64,000 nt of DNA. Source: Elusimicrobiales bacterium (GTDB taxonomy: Bacteria; Elusimicrobiota; Elusimicrobia; Elusimicrobiales; UBA9959). Where the stretch lies: contig JAQTZB010000001.1 of assembly GCA_028688015.1 (NCBI GenBank), forward strand, positions 723,663-787,662. Direction: 5' to 3'. Position 1 is the stretch's first letter, and every line of letters begins with the position of its first letter. The position numbers and the translations under genes were made by a program. This document shows, piece by piece, positions 22,870-31,419 of the stretch. The notes below the pieces were generated by a model, which saw nothing but the letters and a program-made list of their open reading frames with translations, was not told where the DNA came from and did not search any database.

Positions 22870-24615
22870 TTAATGCTCCGTCATCGTTATCGACATCATG
22901 TCCTCCGCGGACGTGACGCCGGCCAGCACCTTGCGCCAGCCGCTGGCGCGCAGGTCCCACGCGCCGCTTTTGGCCACGGCCTCGCGCATCAGGTGGTTCT
23001 CGGCGCCCTTGACGATAATGCGCTTTATCTCCTCGGTTATGAAGAACACCTCGTAGATGGCCTTGCGGCCCTTGTAGCCCATGTTGACGCACTTGGGGCA
23101 GCCGCGCGGCTTGTAGAAGGTCAGCTTGGTCAGGTCCGGCAGCGGGTTCAGGTAGGACTGCCTGGCGAACAGGTCCAGCTCCTCCTGCGAGGGCCTGTAG
23201 GGCACCTTGCATTCCGGGCACAGCACGCGCACCAGGCGCTGCGCGGCCACCAGCAGCAGGGTGCTCGCGAGCAGGTACGCCTCGATGTCCATGTCGATGA
23301 GGCGCGGGATGGCCTCCAGCGCGGTGTTGGTGTGCAGCGTCGACAGCACGAGGTGGCCGGTCATGGCGGCCTTCAGACAGGCCTCGGCGGTCTCGTTGTC
23401 GCGGGTTTCGCCGACCAGAATGACGTCGGGGTCCTGGCGGAGGAAGGAGCGCAGGCCCGCGGCGAAAGTGAGGCCGATCTGCGGCCGGATCTGCACCTGG
23501 CTGATGCCCTCCATCTTGACTTCGACGGGGTCCTCCAGCGTCATGATATTGATCTCGGGCGACTTGATGGTGTTGAGCACGGCGTTGAGCGTGGTCGTTT
23601 TGCCGGAGCCGGTGGGGCCCGTCAGCAGGATCAGGCCGTGCGGCGCGGTGGCGGCCTTGAGGAAGTCCTCCTTCTGGCGCACTTCGAAGCCGATCTTGTC
23701 GACGTTGAATTCCACCGCGCCCTTGTCGAGCAGACGCATGACCAGCTTTTCGCCGAAGACGGTGGGGCAGATCGAGACGCGGGTCTCGATATTGCGGTTC
23801 TGGAACTTGATGGTGAAACTGCCGTCCTGCGGCAGGCGGCGCTCGGAGATGTCGAGCTTGGCCAGGATCTTGACGCGGGAGATGATGGCGTCGAACAACT
23901 CGCTCTGCGGAGCGCTGCGCTCGTAGAGGGAGCCGTCGATGCGGAAGCGCAAGGCCACCTTCTCGTCGTATTTTTCCAGGTGGATGTCGCTGCAGCGCTC
24001 GGAGATCGCCTGCTTGATGACGGCGTTGACCAGCTTGATGCTCTGCGCGCCCTTGCTCTCGCCGATGATGACCTTGTCCAGGTCCAGCTTGCCGTCGGAG
24101 GTGACCACGTCGGTCTCGGAGGCCTCGCCCCCCTCTCCGGCCTTGTCCAGCACTTTGTCGATAAGGCTGCCGCCCTGCGCGGAATAGAAGCCGTCTATGA
24201 CCTTCAGGATCTGCGCCTTGGTAGAGATGAACGGCGTGATCTCCATGCCCGACACCAGCTTGATGTTGTCGATCATGATGATGTTCGTCGGGTCGGTCAG
24301 CGCGGTGGCCAGCGTGTTGTTCTCGATGAACAGCGGCACCACGGCGTTGTCGCGCGCGAACTTCTCGGGGATGAGCTTCTCCAGGCCCTGGCCCTTCTCG
24401 GGGTTCAGGATCTGGTTCTCCTTGGAGGCGTAGATGATGCCCAGCTGCTTGGCCAGGGCCTGGGCCACCTGCTCCTCGGTGGCGTAGCGCAGCTTGACCA
24501 GGGCCTCGCCGATCAGGCCGCCCTGCTGCTGCTGGAATTTCAGTCCCTTCTGCAGCTGCTCTTCCGTGATCCATTTCGCCTGGACCATGATCTCGCCGAG
24601 GAGTTTATGTGCCAT
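22870..24615 (-). CDS. pilB: Type IV pilus assembly / type II secretion ATPase
   Basis: A 581-residue GspE/PilB ATPase that drives pilin polymerisation. The N-terminal MshEN-type domain spans 1-150 (ITEEQLQKGLKFQQQQGGLIGEALV). Then come Walker A GPTGSGKTTTL near 334, the Asp box NIMTLEDPVE, Walker B DPDVILVGETRD and the His box TGHLVLSTLHTN. The zinc-binding tetracysteine is CPECKVPY...CPKC. The second GspE-like gene at 47.8 kb is separate and has a receiver domain, so this is the core ATPase of the operon. Confidence 0.94.
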   Translation of the reverse strand: MAHKLLGEIMVQAKWITEEQLQKGLKFQQQQGGLIGEALVKLRYATEEQVAQALAKQLGIIYASKENQILNPEKGQGLEKLIPEKFARDNAVVPLFIENNTLATALTDPTNIIMIDNIKLVSGMEITPFISTKAQILKVIDGFYSAQGGSLIDKVLDKAGEGGEASETDVVTSDGKLDLDKVIIGESKGAQSIKLVNAVIKQAISERCSDIHLEKYDEKVALRFRIDGSLYERSAPQSELFDAIISRVKILAKLDISERRLPQDGSFTIKFQNRNIETRVSICPTVFGEKLVMRLLDKGAVEFNVDKIGFEVRQKEDFLKAATAPHGLILLTGPTGSGKTTTLNAVLNTIKSPEINIMTLEDPVEVKMEGISQVQIRPQIGLTFAAGLRSFLRQDPDVILVGETRDNETAEACLKAAMTGHLVLSTLHTNTALEAIPRLIDMDIEAYLLASTLLLVAAQRLVRVLCPECKVPYRPSQEELDLFARQSYLNPLPDLTKLTFYKPRGCPKCVNMGYKGRKAIYEVFFITEEIKRIIVKGAENHLMREAVAKSGAWDLRASGWRKVLAGVTSAEDMMSITMTEH

Positions 24616-24641
24616 AGATATTACGTGCCGCCTTTCCTTCT

Positions 24642-24696
24642 GCCCTTCAAGGGCGAAGGATAAAGGGCTTTGGACCCCGCGGTCCGCCCTTTATCC
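24642..24696 (-). other. Strong tandem hairpins between the secretin and ATPase genes
   Basis: The 24616-24723 gap contains a near-perfect inverted repeat: GGATAAAGGGC (24658-24668) pairs with GCCCTTTATCC (24686-24696), and inside it GGACC pairs with GGTCC around a 4-base loop, 16 bp in all with a 3-base bulge. A second palindrome, GCCCTTCAAGGGC, lies at 24642-24654. No U run follows on the minus strand, so it is more likely an RNA processing or stability element than a terminator. Confidence 0.6.
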
Positions 24697-24723
24697 CGTA
24701 GCCCGCCTGACCGCGCCAAGCGG

Positions 24724-26421
24724 TTAGTCCACCAGTATCGTCGGCGTGAGGAAGATGACCAGGTCGGTGTTGGTGCGCCTGGAGCTCACGCTGGTAAAAA
24801 GCCAGCCGATTATCGGTATGTAGCCCAGCAGCGGGACCTTGCGGATGGTCTTGGTCTCGGTAGAGGCCAGCATGCCGCCGATGACCACGGTCTGGCCGTT
24901 CTTGACGCGCACCATCGTGGAGGCGCCGCGGCTGACCGGGTCGTAGACCGTCTGCCCCTGCACCGTGATGGCCGAGGCCACCGCGTCGGAGTAGGCGGGC
25001 TGCACTATCATAGTGATGTAGCCTTCCTTGTTCACCTGCGGGGTGACCTTCAGGATCAGGCCGATGCGGCGGCGCTCCACGCCGCTGGAGGAAGAGCCGG
25101 CCGACCCGCCCGCCGAGGAGACGGTGCTGGTCGTGCCCATGGCCGCGTCCTTGGAGATGGTGATCAGCGCCGTCTTGTTGTTCATCGCCACGATCTTGGG
25201 CTTGCCCAGGTAGCGGCCTTCGCCCTTGGAGATCAGCGCGCGGAAGATGGCCTGCAGCTGCGCCAGGCTGAAGACGCCGTAGTAGACGCCCTTGGAGCTC
25301 TGCTGGCCCGTGGAGAAGATTGGGTCCACCGAGCCGGCGCTGCCGCCGCTGCCGGATTCGCCGGCGATGTCGCTGGTCTTCGGGAAGAATTTTTTCCATT
25401 CGTCGCCGGAGAAGAAGCCGGGGCGCAGGCCGTAGTCGGTCAGGCGCGAGGGGCCGGCGAAATAGGCCATCTCGCCGCGCGAGCCGCCCCATTCGATGCC
25501 GAGCTCGTTCATGCGGTCGGTGTTGATCTCGACGATCTGCGCCTCGATGAGGATCTGCGGCGCCTTCTTGTCCAGCTCGGCGATGATCTGCTCGACCTGC
25601 GGGAAGACTTCCGGCACGTCGGTGATGATCAGCGTGTTGGTGCGGGGGTCGGTGGCCAACTTGCCGTTCTTCTTGGAGAGCACGCTGCGCACGATATTGA
25701 TGATGGAGATCGCGCTCTCCTTCTCGCCGCCCTTCTCTTCGCCGCCGCCCTGCTGCTGGCCGCCCTGCTGGTTGGAGGAGACGTCCTGGGAGGTGATGGA
25801 AGCGATCTCCTCGCCCACGGAGGTGATCGGGATCAGCGGGATGTAGTTGAGCGTGTAGATCTTGGTGATCAGGTTGGGCATGTCCGCGGAACGGCGCTGC
25901 ACCACGTAGGTATTGCTCTTGCCGATGCGCTGGTAGGTGAGGCCCTTGACGCGCAGCAGCAGTTCCAGCGCTTCGCGCACGGTGGTCTTGCGCAGGAACA
26001 CGGTGATGGTCTTGGTCTCGAGGCCTTCCGTGATGATGAAGTTGACCTTGGACTGCGCGGATACCACGTCCAGGAAGGTGGAGAGCGGGGCGCCCTTGAG
26101 ACGGATGGGGCCGATCTTGCGGTCGAGGGGCGAGACGGATTCCACCTCCTCGTACATCGGGGCGTCCTTGGGGGCGCCGCCGATCTGGACCGAGTCGATG
26201 GGAGAGCCGGGGACCTGGCCCTGCGGCATCACCGAAGGCGGCGCGGAATCCGCCGGGCCGCTGTCGAGGATGGGGCCGCCCTCGTCGCCGCCCGGGCCCT
26301 GCAGGTCCTGGGCGAAGTCTTTATCCCCCGCGGGAGCGTCCTGGGCGTAGAGCCCGGCGACCGGGAAGAGGACCGGCTCCAGAGCCAGAGCCAGCGCGAG
26401 TAAAACTTTAAGAGTCTTCAT
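24724..26421 (-). CDS. pilQ: Secretin (type IV pilus / type II secretion outer-membrane channel)
   Basis: A 565-residue secretin with signal peptide (LKVLLALALALEPVLFPVAGLYA). After a Pro/Gly-rich linker there is an STN/N0-like domain (RLKGAPLSTFLDVVSAQSK), a NolW/N1-like domain (IYTLNYIPLIPITSVG) with a Gln/Gly-rich insertion, and the secretin core (ILIEAQIVEINTDRMNELGIEWG, VPLLGYIPIIGWLFTS, TDLVIFLTPTIL). It forms the outer-membrane pore, confirming a diderm envelope. A -10 box (26450-26455) and GGAGG ribosome-binding site (26427-26431) precede it. Confidence 0.94.
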   Translation of the reverse strand: MKTLKVLLALALALEPVLFPVAGLYAQDAPAGDKDFAQDLQGPGGDEGGPILDSGPADSAPPSVMPQGQVPGSPIDSVQIGGAPKDAPMYEEVESVSPLDRKIGPIRLKGAPLSTFLDVVSAQSKVNFIITEGLETKTITVFLRKTTVREALELLLRVKGLTYQRIGKSNTYVVQRRSADMPNLITKIYTLNYIPLIPITSVGEEIASITSQDVSSNQQGGQQQGGGEEKGGEKESAISIINIVRSVLSKKNGKLATDPRTNTLIITDVPEVFPQVEQIIAELDKKAPQILIEAQIVEINTDRMNELGIEWGGSRGEMAYFAGPSRLTDYGLRPGFFSGDEWKKFFPKTSDIAGESGSGGSAGSVDPIFSTGQQSSKGVYYGVFSLAQLQAIFRALISKGEGRYLGKPKIVAMNNKTALITISKDAAMGTTSTVSSAGGSAGSSSSGVERRRIGLILKVTPQVNKEGYITMIVQPAYSDAVASAITVQGQTVYDPVSRGASTMVRVKNGQTVVIGGMLASTETKTIRKVPLLGYIPIIGWLFTSVSSRRTNTDLVIFLTPTILVD

Positions 26422-26426
26422 AATAC

Positions 26427-26478
26427 GCCTCCGTCCTTCTTGCTTACCTATTATATGTTAACCTGAGGTCCCTGTAAC
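26427..26478 (-). promoter_or_regulatory. Leadered promoter and Shine-Dalgarno of the secretin gene
   Basis: On the minus strand: GTTACA-like -35 (26473-26478), 17-base spacer, TATAAT (26450-26455), then about 28 bases to the ATG with GGAGG at 26427-26431. This contrasts with the leaderless-looking promoters elsewhere in the same locus. Confidence 0.5.
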
Positions 26479-26483
26479 AGCGG

Positions 26484-27227
26484 CTATCTCATAACTTTCT
26501 TGAATTTTTTGCCTTTGCACGAACCGGTTACGCATTCGGCTATCACATAGTCCACCCCGACCTTGAGGATCTTCACTCCGCGCACCGTCTGGCCGGCGTA
26601 ATACATGTCGTTGTTGATCAGCGCGGCGTTGCCGACGATGCCTTGCAGGGTTATCCTGGTCTCGGGGCCGGGCTCTTTGGGTTTGTTCCGCTCGGCGTAG
26701 CGCTGCAGGCGCTCGGCCTCCTCGCGCTGCATCTGCTCATCCTTGATCCTGCGGTAATCGGCCGGGGAGAAAGTCGGGTCCCGCTCGCTTTTGGGGGTGT
26801 ACCAGGAGCGCGGCTTGGGGATGGTAGAGACCTCCACGCCCTGCTCGGCGCCGGTGGAAACCTCCGGCTGCTGGACGGCGGGCTCGGGCGCGTTGGCGGA
26901 AGCGGAAGGGGCCTGTTCGGCCGGGGCGGCGGCCTGCGGCGCAGCGGGAGGCTGCGCGGCGGGGGCCTGCTGTACCGGGGCGGCGGCGGGCTGGGCCGGC
27001 GCCGCAGCCTGGGCCGGCGCCGCCTGCGGCTGCGCGGCCGGCGCGGCGGCGGGGCGCTGTGCGGCGTCCTGAGACGTCGGGAAAACGTTCGCCACCGGCC
27101 CGGTGGAGGTGGTTTCCGCGGCGGCCTTCTCCTTGCCCTGCATCACCCAGTTGTAGAACAGGAAGGACGGGACCGCGACCAGGGCGATCAGGAGCAGCCA
27201 GAGCAGGATGGAGGAAAAGCTTTTCAT
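26484..27227 (-). CDS. PilP-like inner-membrane-anchored protein with Ala/Pro-rich linker
   Basis: A 247-residue protein: one N-terminal transmembrane helix (ILLWLLLIALVAVPSFLFYNWV), about 100 residues of Ala/Pro/Gln-rich low-complexity linker, and a C-terminal domain of about 80 residues (ITLQGIVGNAALINNDMYYAGQTVRGVKILKVGVDYVIAECVTGSCKGKKF). That domain resembles the HR/beta-sandwich of PilP or GspC that binds the secretin. Position between PilO and PilQ supports this. A disulfide between the two C-terminal cysteines is possible. Confidence 0.7.
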   Translation of the reverse strand: MKSFSSILLWLLLIALVAVPSFLFYNWVMQGKEKAAAETTSTGPVANVFPTSQDAAQRPAAAPAAQPQAAPAQAAAPAQPAAAPVQQAPAAQPPAAPQAAAPAEQAPSASANAPEPAVQQPEVSTGAEQGVEVSTIPKPRSWYTPKSERDPTFSPADYRRIKDEQMQREEAERLQRYAERNKPKEPGPETRITLQGIVGNAALINNDMYYAGQTVRGVKILKVGVDYVIAECVTGSCKGKKFKKVMR

Positions 27228-27228
27228 A

Positions 27229-27825
27229 TCAGCCCCCCCCGCCCTGCTTCGGGAAAACGGTGGACAGGATGAAGCTGACCTTCACGTTGCCGGGGCTGTT
27301 CTCGTCGCGGGTGACCGACATCTCGGTGATGCGCAGGAAGATCGGGGAGTTCTCTATCTCGGCCAGCCAGCGGCCGAAGACATGGTAGGTGGTGGTGGTG
27401 GAAATTTCGCGGGACACGACCAGGTAGCCGCCCACTTCGCTCTCGCGCTGGGCGCTCTGCGAGTCCACCGAGACGCCCGCTTTCTTGGCGGTGCTGCTGA
27501 TCACGTAGCTCAGCCACTCGTCCTTGTCCTTCACCAGCGGCAGCTTGCGCTGCAGCAGGGCCATGCGCTGCTTGGCCGTCTCGTACTGCTCCGCGTACTG
27601 AGAGACCACCGTCATGTTGACCACTTCGCCGCGGGCGCGGCTGAGGCGCCCGCCGGCCGGGCCGTAAAAGCCGAAATAGAGGACCAGCAGCACCGGGGCG
27701 GCGAAGATAACGGGCTTCTTGAAAGGCGCGAAGCCTTTTTCCCCGTAGATGATGAGGATATCGTCCCACATGCTCCTGAAGTAGGAGAGGGCTTTGTCGG
27801 GGATTGATCCTAGCTGGGGCGCCAT
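27229..27825 (-). CDS. PilO-like pilus alignment-complex protein
   Basis: A 198-residue protein with a cytoplasmic N-terminus of about 30 residues, one transmembrane helix (FAAPVLLVLYFGFYGPA), a coiled-coil region (VVSQYAEQYETAKQRMALLQRKLPLV) and a ferredoxin-like C-terminal fold. That is PilO/GspM architecture. It lies 3 bases after the PilM-N fusion and 1 base before the PilP-like gene, matching the M-N-O-P-Q order. Confidence 0.78.
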   Translation of the reverse strand: MAPQLGSIPDKALSYFRSMWDDILIIYGEKGFAPFKKPVIFAAPVLLVLYFGFYGPAGGRLSRARGEVVNMTVVSQYAEQYETAKQRMALLQRKLPLVKDKDEWLSYVISSTAKKAGVSVDSQSAQRESEVGGYLVVSREISTTTTYHVFGRWLAEIENSPIFLRITEMSVTRDENSPGNVKVSFILSTVFPKQGGGG

Positions 27826-27828
27826 AGC

Positions 27829-29385
27829 TTATTTCCTCTTGAACCTGCACATCACCGCGAAGCCGCTGGTCTTCTGCGCGCCGGGGCCGGCGGCCACTCC
27901 GGAGCGGCCCCCTTCCTCGGTAGTGCTGTCTATCCCGCCGAAGGGCGCGCTGTACACTTTAAATTCCTCCGCCGCCTTGAGCGACTTGGTAAAGGCGTCT
28001 ACCAGGCGGCCTTTCAGGTCGCCGCGCAGGAAAGTCTCGCCGCCGATGCGCATGGTTTTTTCCCCGGTCTGCATCTCGGACAGCGCGAACGGGTTGGAAT
28101 AAGTCAGGTTGGTGACCCACAGGTCCGGGGGTATGCGGTCCGCGACGGCGGCCAGCTTGGGGGCCACCGGGTCGAGGTCGCTGACAAGGCCCTCCAGCAC
28201 CATCGAGTTGGTGCCCATGGTCTCTATGCGGGTGCGTATGGTGTCGGCCTCCAGGCCCTCCAGCTCCGGCACGTTGACCACTTTGGCCTTGAGCGAGGAG
28301 ATCTTGGAGGAGAGCATCATCGTGCGGCCCTCGGCCAGCAGCCAGAGGGCGAGGATGAGCCCGCCCAGCAGGAAAGAGATGTTCCAGACGTAGCTCTGCA
28401 CCTTCTTCTCCAGATCGGCGGCGGTGCTGACCCCGGAGATGTCGGGCAGGGAAGGGCCGGAGGTGCGGCCGCGCAGGGCCGCGGCGGTGGCCAGCAGCGA
28501 GGCGGCGTCGTTGTCCTTGAGCCCGCAGGCCTTGGAGGCTTCCCAGGCCTGCACGGCTACCGGGGCGGCCTCTTTCTCGGCTACCGGCTTCCAGCCGTCG
28601 ACGCCGTCGCCGCTGATCATGATGGCTTTGTAATCCTTGCCGCCCACGTAGCGGTCCACGAACTGCACGCCGCCCTTGATATCCAGGCGCTTGCGCTCGC
28701 CCATCGACCCGCCCGAGTCGGTCTCGGTCTCGCGGTAGAGCACCGGGTAGCCGTTGTGCGAGAAGATCATGAAGGTCGAGTTCTCGCTGAAATGGATATA
28801 GCCCTTGGAGTCGTGGTCCTTGGGGTCCAGGAAGCCGAGCACGCGCTCGAAGGAGATGGGCGTGACCTCCAGTGCCGCCAGCGTAAGGCCGCAGCTCTTG
28901 AGGGTTTCGGTCAGGAACTCCACGCTCTTGCGCTGGGTAATGCCGAAGAGGACGCCGAGCTTCTTGCCGCCGTCCGCCGGCACCGCGCTGAAATCATAGA
29001 CCACTTCGTCAAAGGAGACCGGGATATATTTCTTGGACTCGAGCGGGATGGACTTGCTCCAGAAGCGCCGGTCCACCGCGGGCATGACGAAATAGCGGAT
29101 GATAGAGAACTGCTGGGACAGCGTCACCACGACGGTGGAGGAATCCCAGCTGACCTTCTTGACCGCCTGCCGGAAAGGGGCGAGCCAGGAGGCCTTCTCG
29201 TTGAAGAAGTCGTTGTTCAGGGACAGGGGCCTGAGCATCCCCTCCTTCACCGGGAACTCGGTGGGGAATTTGACCAGGTGCTCGGTCTCCGGCCTGGAGT
29301 CCTTGCCCAGTTTGACCTGGGAGATGCAGATCTCCTTAGGGGAGATATAGATGCCCAGGTGTTTAGGTCCCGCTGCTTTTGCCAT
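27829..29385 (-). CDS. PilM-PilN fusion (GspL-like)
   Basis: A 518-residue protein. The first 330 residues have the actin-like PilM fold (KHLGIYISPKEICISQVKLG at the start, then FVDRYVGGKDYKAIMISGDG), cytoplasmic. A transmembrane helix (ISFLLGGLILALWLLAEG) and a PilN-like coiled coil and periplasmic domain (LEADTIRTRIETMGTNSMVL...IPPDLWVTNLTYS) follow. Usually PilM and PilN are separate genes; the type II counterpart GspL has the same joined layout. It scaffolds the ATPase to the periplasmic complex. Confidence 0.82.
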   Translation of the reverse strand: MAKAAGPKHLGIYISPKEICISQVKLGKDSRPETEHLVKFPTEFPVKEGMLRPLSLNNDFFNEKASWLAPFRQAVKKVSWDSSTVVVTLSQQFSIIRYFVMPAVDRRFWSKSIPLESKKYIPVSFDEVVYDFSAVPADGGKKLGVLFGITQRKSVEFLTETLKSCGLTLAALEVTPISFERVLGFLDPKDHDSKGYIHFSENSTFMIFSHNGYPVLYRETETDSGGSMGERKRLDIKGGVQFVDRYVGGKDYKAIMISGDGVDGWKPVAEKEAAPVAVQAWEASKACGLKDNDAASLLATAAALRGRTSGPSLPDISGVSTAADLEKKVQSYVWNISFLLGGLILALWLLAEGRTMMLSSKISSLKAKVVNVPELEGLEADTIRTRIETMGTNSMVLEGLVSDLDPVAPKLAAVADRIPPDLWVTNLTYSNPFALSEMQTGEKTMRIGGETFLRGDLKGRLVDAFTKSLKAAEEFKVYSAPFGGIDSTTEEGGRSGVAAGPGAQKTSGFAVMCRFKRK

Positions 29386-29402
29386 AAATTTAATCGCCGG
29401 CC

Positions 29403-31250
29403 CTATTCTTTGCCGGTCAGTTTGATCTCTACCATCGCCTTGGTGGCCTCGCTGACCTTGGAACTCATGTCCATGCGCGCCTTGTCTATCTTGTATTTCT
29501 CGGACAGCCGCGCCGCCACCATGTTCACGCGGTTCTCGGCCAGGGTGTCCGCGTTCGGCTCGCCCGAATAGGCGTAGCCGGTAAGCTGTATGTTGGCCAT
29601 GGGGTAGTAGCCCATGGTTTCCGCCACCTGCGCCAGGCGCTTCTCGCTGCTGCTGGTGAGCGCGTTGGCCTCCGTGAAAAAGACTTTGTAGCTGAACTGG
29701 CCGGACAACTCACCTGGCGGGGCAGATTCGCCCGCCGCGGGAGCGGCGTCGCCGGCGGAGGAGGTCTCGCCGCCTTCGGCTGGCGGGGCTTCCTCTTCGG
29801 GCGCCGGCTTCTTGACGGGGCGGGCCTTCTTCTTAGAGGGCGCCTTCTTCAGGGTCTTGCCCTTTTTCCCGGCGCCCTTCAGCAGCTTGCCGGATACGCC
29901 GCCCTTCACGCCCTTGGCGTTCAGCGAGCGGGTCTTAACTCCGGATTTCGTCACCTTCTCGGCCGCAGGCTTCTGGGTTTTCTTGGCCAGCAGCGCCTTC
30001 TCTTCTTCCGGAGTGGGGCGGATGGCCAGCAGGCGGCTCAGGGAGGTTTCCCGCCCCTCCACGTCCGTGGCGGTAACGGTGAACATATACTTGCCGGACG
30101 GATAAGGGGCGCCGAAAAATTTCTTGCGGCCGTTCCAGAAGCTCTGGTTGAACTGCGGGCCGGAGCCGGACATCTCCTGGAGCAGCAGGCGGCTGCCGTC
30201 CTTCTGCACCTCGAAGATCTGGAACTTCCAGCTAGGCTGGCCGATAGGCGACTCGAAAGCGGAGAACTCGACTATGGCCCCCTCATTGTTGTGCACCGCT
30301 ATCGCCGTCGGGTAGATGCCCAGCGAGACCTTGGGGCCCTTGGTCTGCAGGTCCTCCAGGTCTTTCAGGCGCGGCTGCTTATCATAGTCAAAGAGAATTA
30401 TAATACCGCTTATATTAGTAAGTTCCTTAGGAAAGCGGATGTCGGTGCCGGTCAGGTTGACCTCCAGGCGGGACTTGGAGACGCCGCGGGATTCGAAATA
30501 GGAGTTGAGGGCGATGGCCCTGCGGATGCTCTTTATCTTCACGTCGCCTTCCGCGGAGCCCTCCGGCAGCAGCAGCGCGTTGCCCTTGCCCAGCGTGAAC
30601 AGCAGGCCCGAGAGCAGGCCCAGCATCTTATCGGTGCCGGGGCGGAAGGTGGTCTCCGCTGCGAAGAAATAGTTGGCGTCCAGCGTCAGGGCCTTCGGCA
30701 GGCCTTCGGCGCCCATGTAAACCTTAACGGCGTCGGAGCGGCCCAGTTCCAGCAGGATGTCGCGCCGCATCTGGGCTATCTTGGAGGTGATCTTGTCGTT
30801 GACGCGTTCGCGCTGCGCCTCGGCGTCGTCGCGGGCGGCCAGGTCGGCCTCCTCCTCCTCCTGGGTCTCCTTCAGCCTGACGCCCAACGGCACGGCCTGG
30901 CGGCCAGAAGGGGTCGTCTTGGGCTGGGACACCTCGGTAAGGGTGGTGGGCTCCGCGCCGCGGTCCTTCACCGTGTTCACGCCGGTGTTCATGCGCAGCG
31001 TGATCTTGGTAATATACTCGTTGGCCAGCGCCTTCTCGGACGGGCTGCCTTTCACCAGGATGTCCATGAAGCGGTCCATGGCCTCGGTGTCTTCCCCCTC
31101 GTGGTAAAGCCGTATAGCCTGCTCCATGGAGCGGCTGACGCCGGATTTCGCGGCCTGCGCGGAAAGGGAGGGCGCTAAAGGGCCGGCCGCGGCGGCGAAC
31201 AGCGTCAGCGCCGCTGGCAGCAAAAATTTAAAATAGTTCTTCGTTTTCAT
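29403..31250 (-). CDS. OmpA-family outer-membrane/peptidoglycan-associated protein
   Basis: A 615-residue exported protein (signal peptide YFKFLLPAALTLFAAAAGPLA). The N-terminal 250 residues have an unrecognised helical region, then a region of Ig/FlgD-like strands (GKYMFTVTATDVEGRETSLSRL). A lysine-rich linker (about 430-490) follows, with many KK and KP pairs, then an acidic Ala/Pro segment. The C-terminal OmpA domain (LTGYAYSGEPNADTLAENRVNMVAARL) would bind peptidoglycan. First gene of the pilus operon; likely anchors the machine to the wall. Confidence 0.8.
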   Translation of the reverse strand: MKTKNYFKFLLPAALTLFAAAAGPLAPSLSAQAAKSGVSRSMEQAIRLYHEGEDTEAMDRFMDILVKGSPSEKALANEYITKITLRMNTGVNTVKDRGAEPTTLTEVSQPKTTPSGRQAVPLGVRLKETQEEEEADLAARDDAEAQRERVNDKITSKIAQMRRDILLELGRSDAVKVYMGAEGLPKALTLDANYFFAAETTFRPGTDKMLGLLSGLLFTLGKGNALLLPEGSAEGDVKIKSIRRAIALNSYFESRGVSKSRLEVNLTGTDIRFPKELTNISGIIILFDYDKQPRLKDLEDLQTKGPKVSLGIYPTAIAVHNNEGAIVEFSAFESPIGQPSWKFQIFEVQKDGSRLLLQEMSGSGPQFNQSFWNGRKKFFGAPYPSGKYMFTVTATDVEGRETSLSRLLAIRPTPEEEKALLAKKTQKPAAEKVTKSGVKTRSLNAKGVKGGVSGKLLKGAGKKGKTLKKAPSKKKARPVKKPAPEEEAPPAEGGETSSAGDAAPAAGESAPPGELSGQFSYKVFFTEANALTSSSEKRLAQVAETMGYYPMANIQLTGYAYSGEPNADTLAENRVNMVAARLSEKYKIDKARMDMSSKVSEATKAMVEIKLTGKE

Positions 31251-31327
31251 GATACGGCTCTCTGCGCTTTAAAGCTGTCCGGTATATTTAACCTTTTCCT
31301 GTTTACCTAATTATTACAGGATTGTTA

Positions 31328-31410
31328 CAAAACTATGTTTGTGCCGCTTCAAGCGCTATGCGCATCAGGCGGCCAAAACTATGTTTGTGCCGCTTCAAGC
31401 GCTATGCGCA
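31328..31410. repeat. Two direct copies of a 37-bp repeat
   Basis: The 37 bases at 31328-31364 recur exactly at 31374-31410, a period of 46 bases. Each copy ends in GCTATGCGCA and is followed by a nearly identical AGGCGGC stretch. Inside each is CGCTTCAAGCG, an 11-base near-palindrome. The repeats fill the gap between the 3' end of the O-antigen-ligase gene and the OmpA-family promoter region. The rest of the 31251-31419 gap is AT-rich and may hold the promoter of the pilus operon. Confidence 0.85.
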
Positions 31411-31419
31411 AGGCGGCCG

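Noticed and set aside
31328-31410. CRISPR array
   Set aside because: Only two repeats with a 9-base spacer, and no cas genes in the window.
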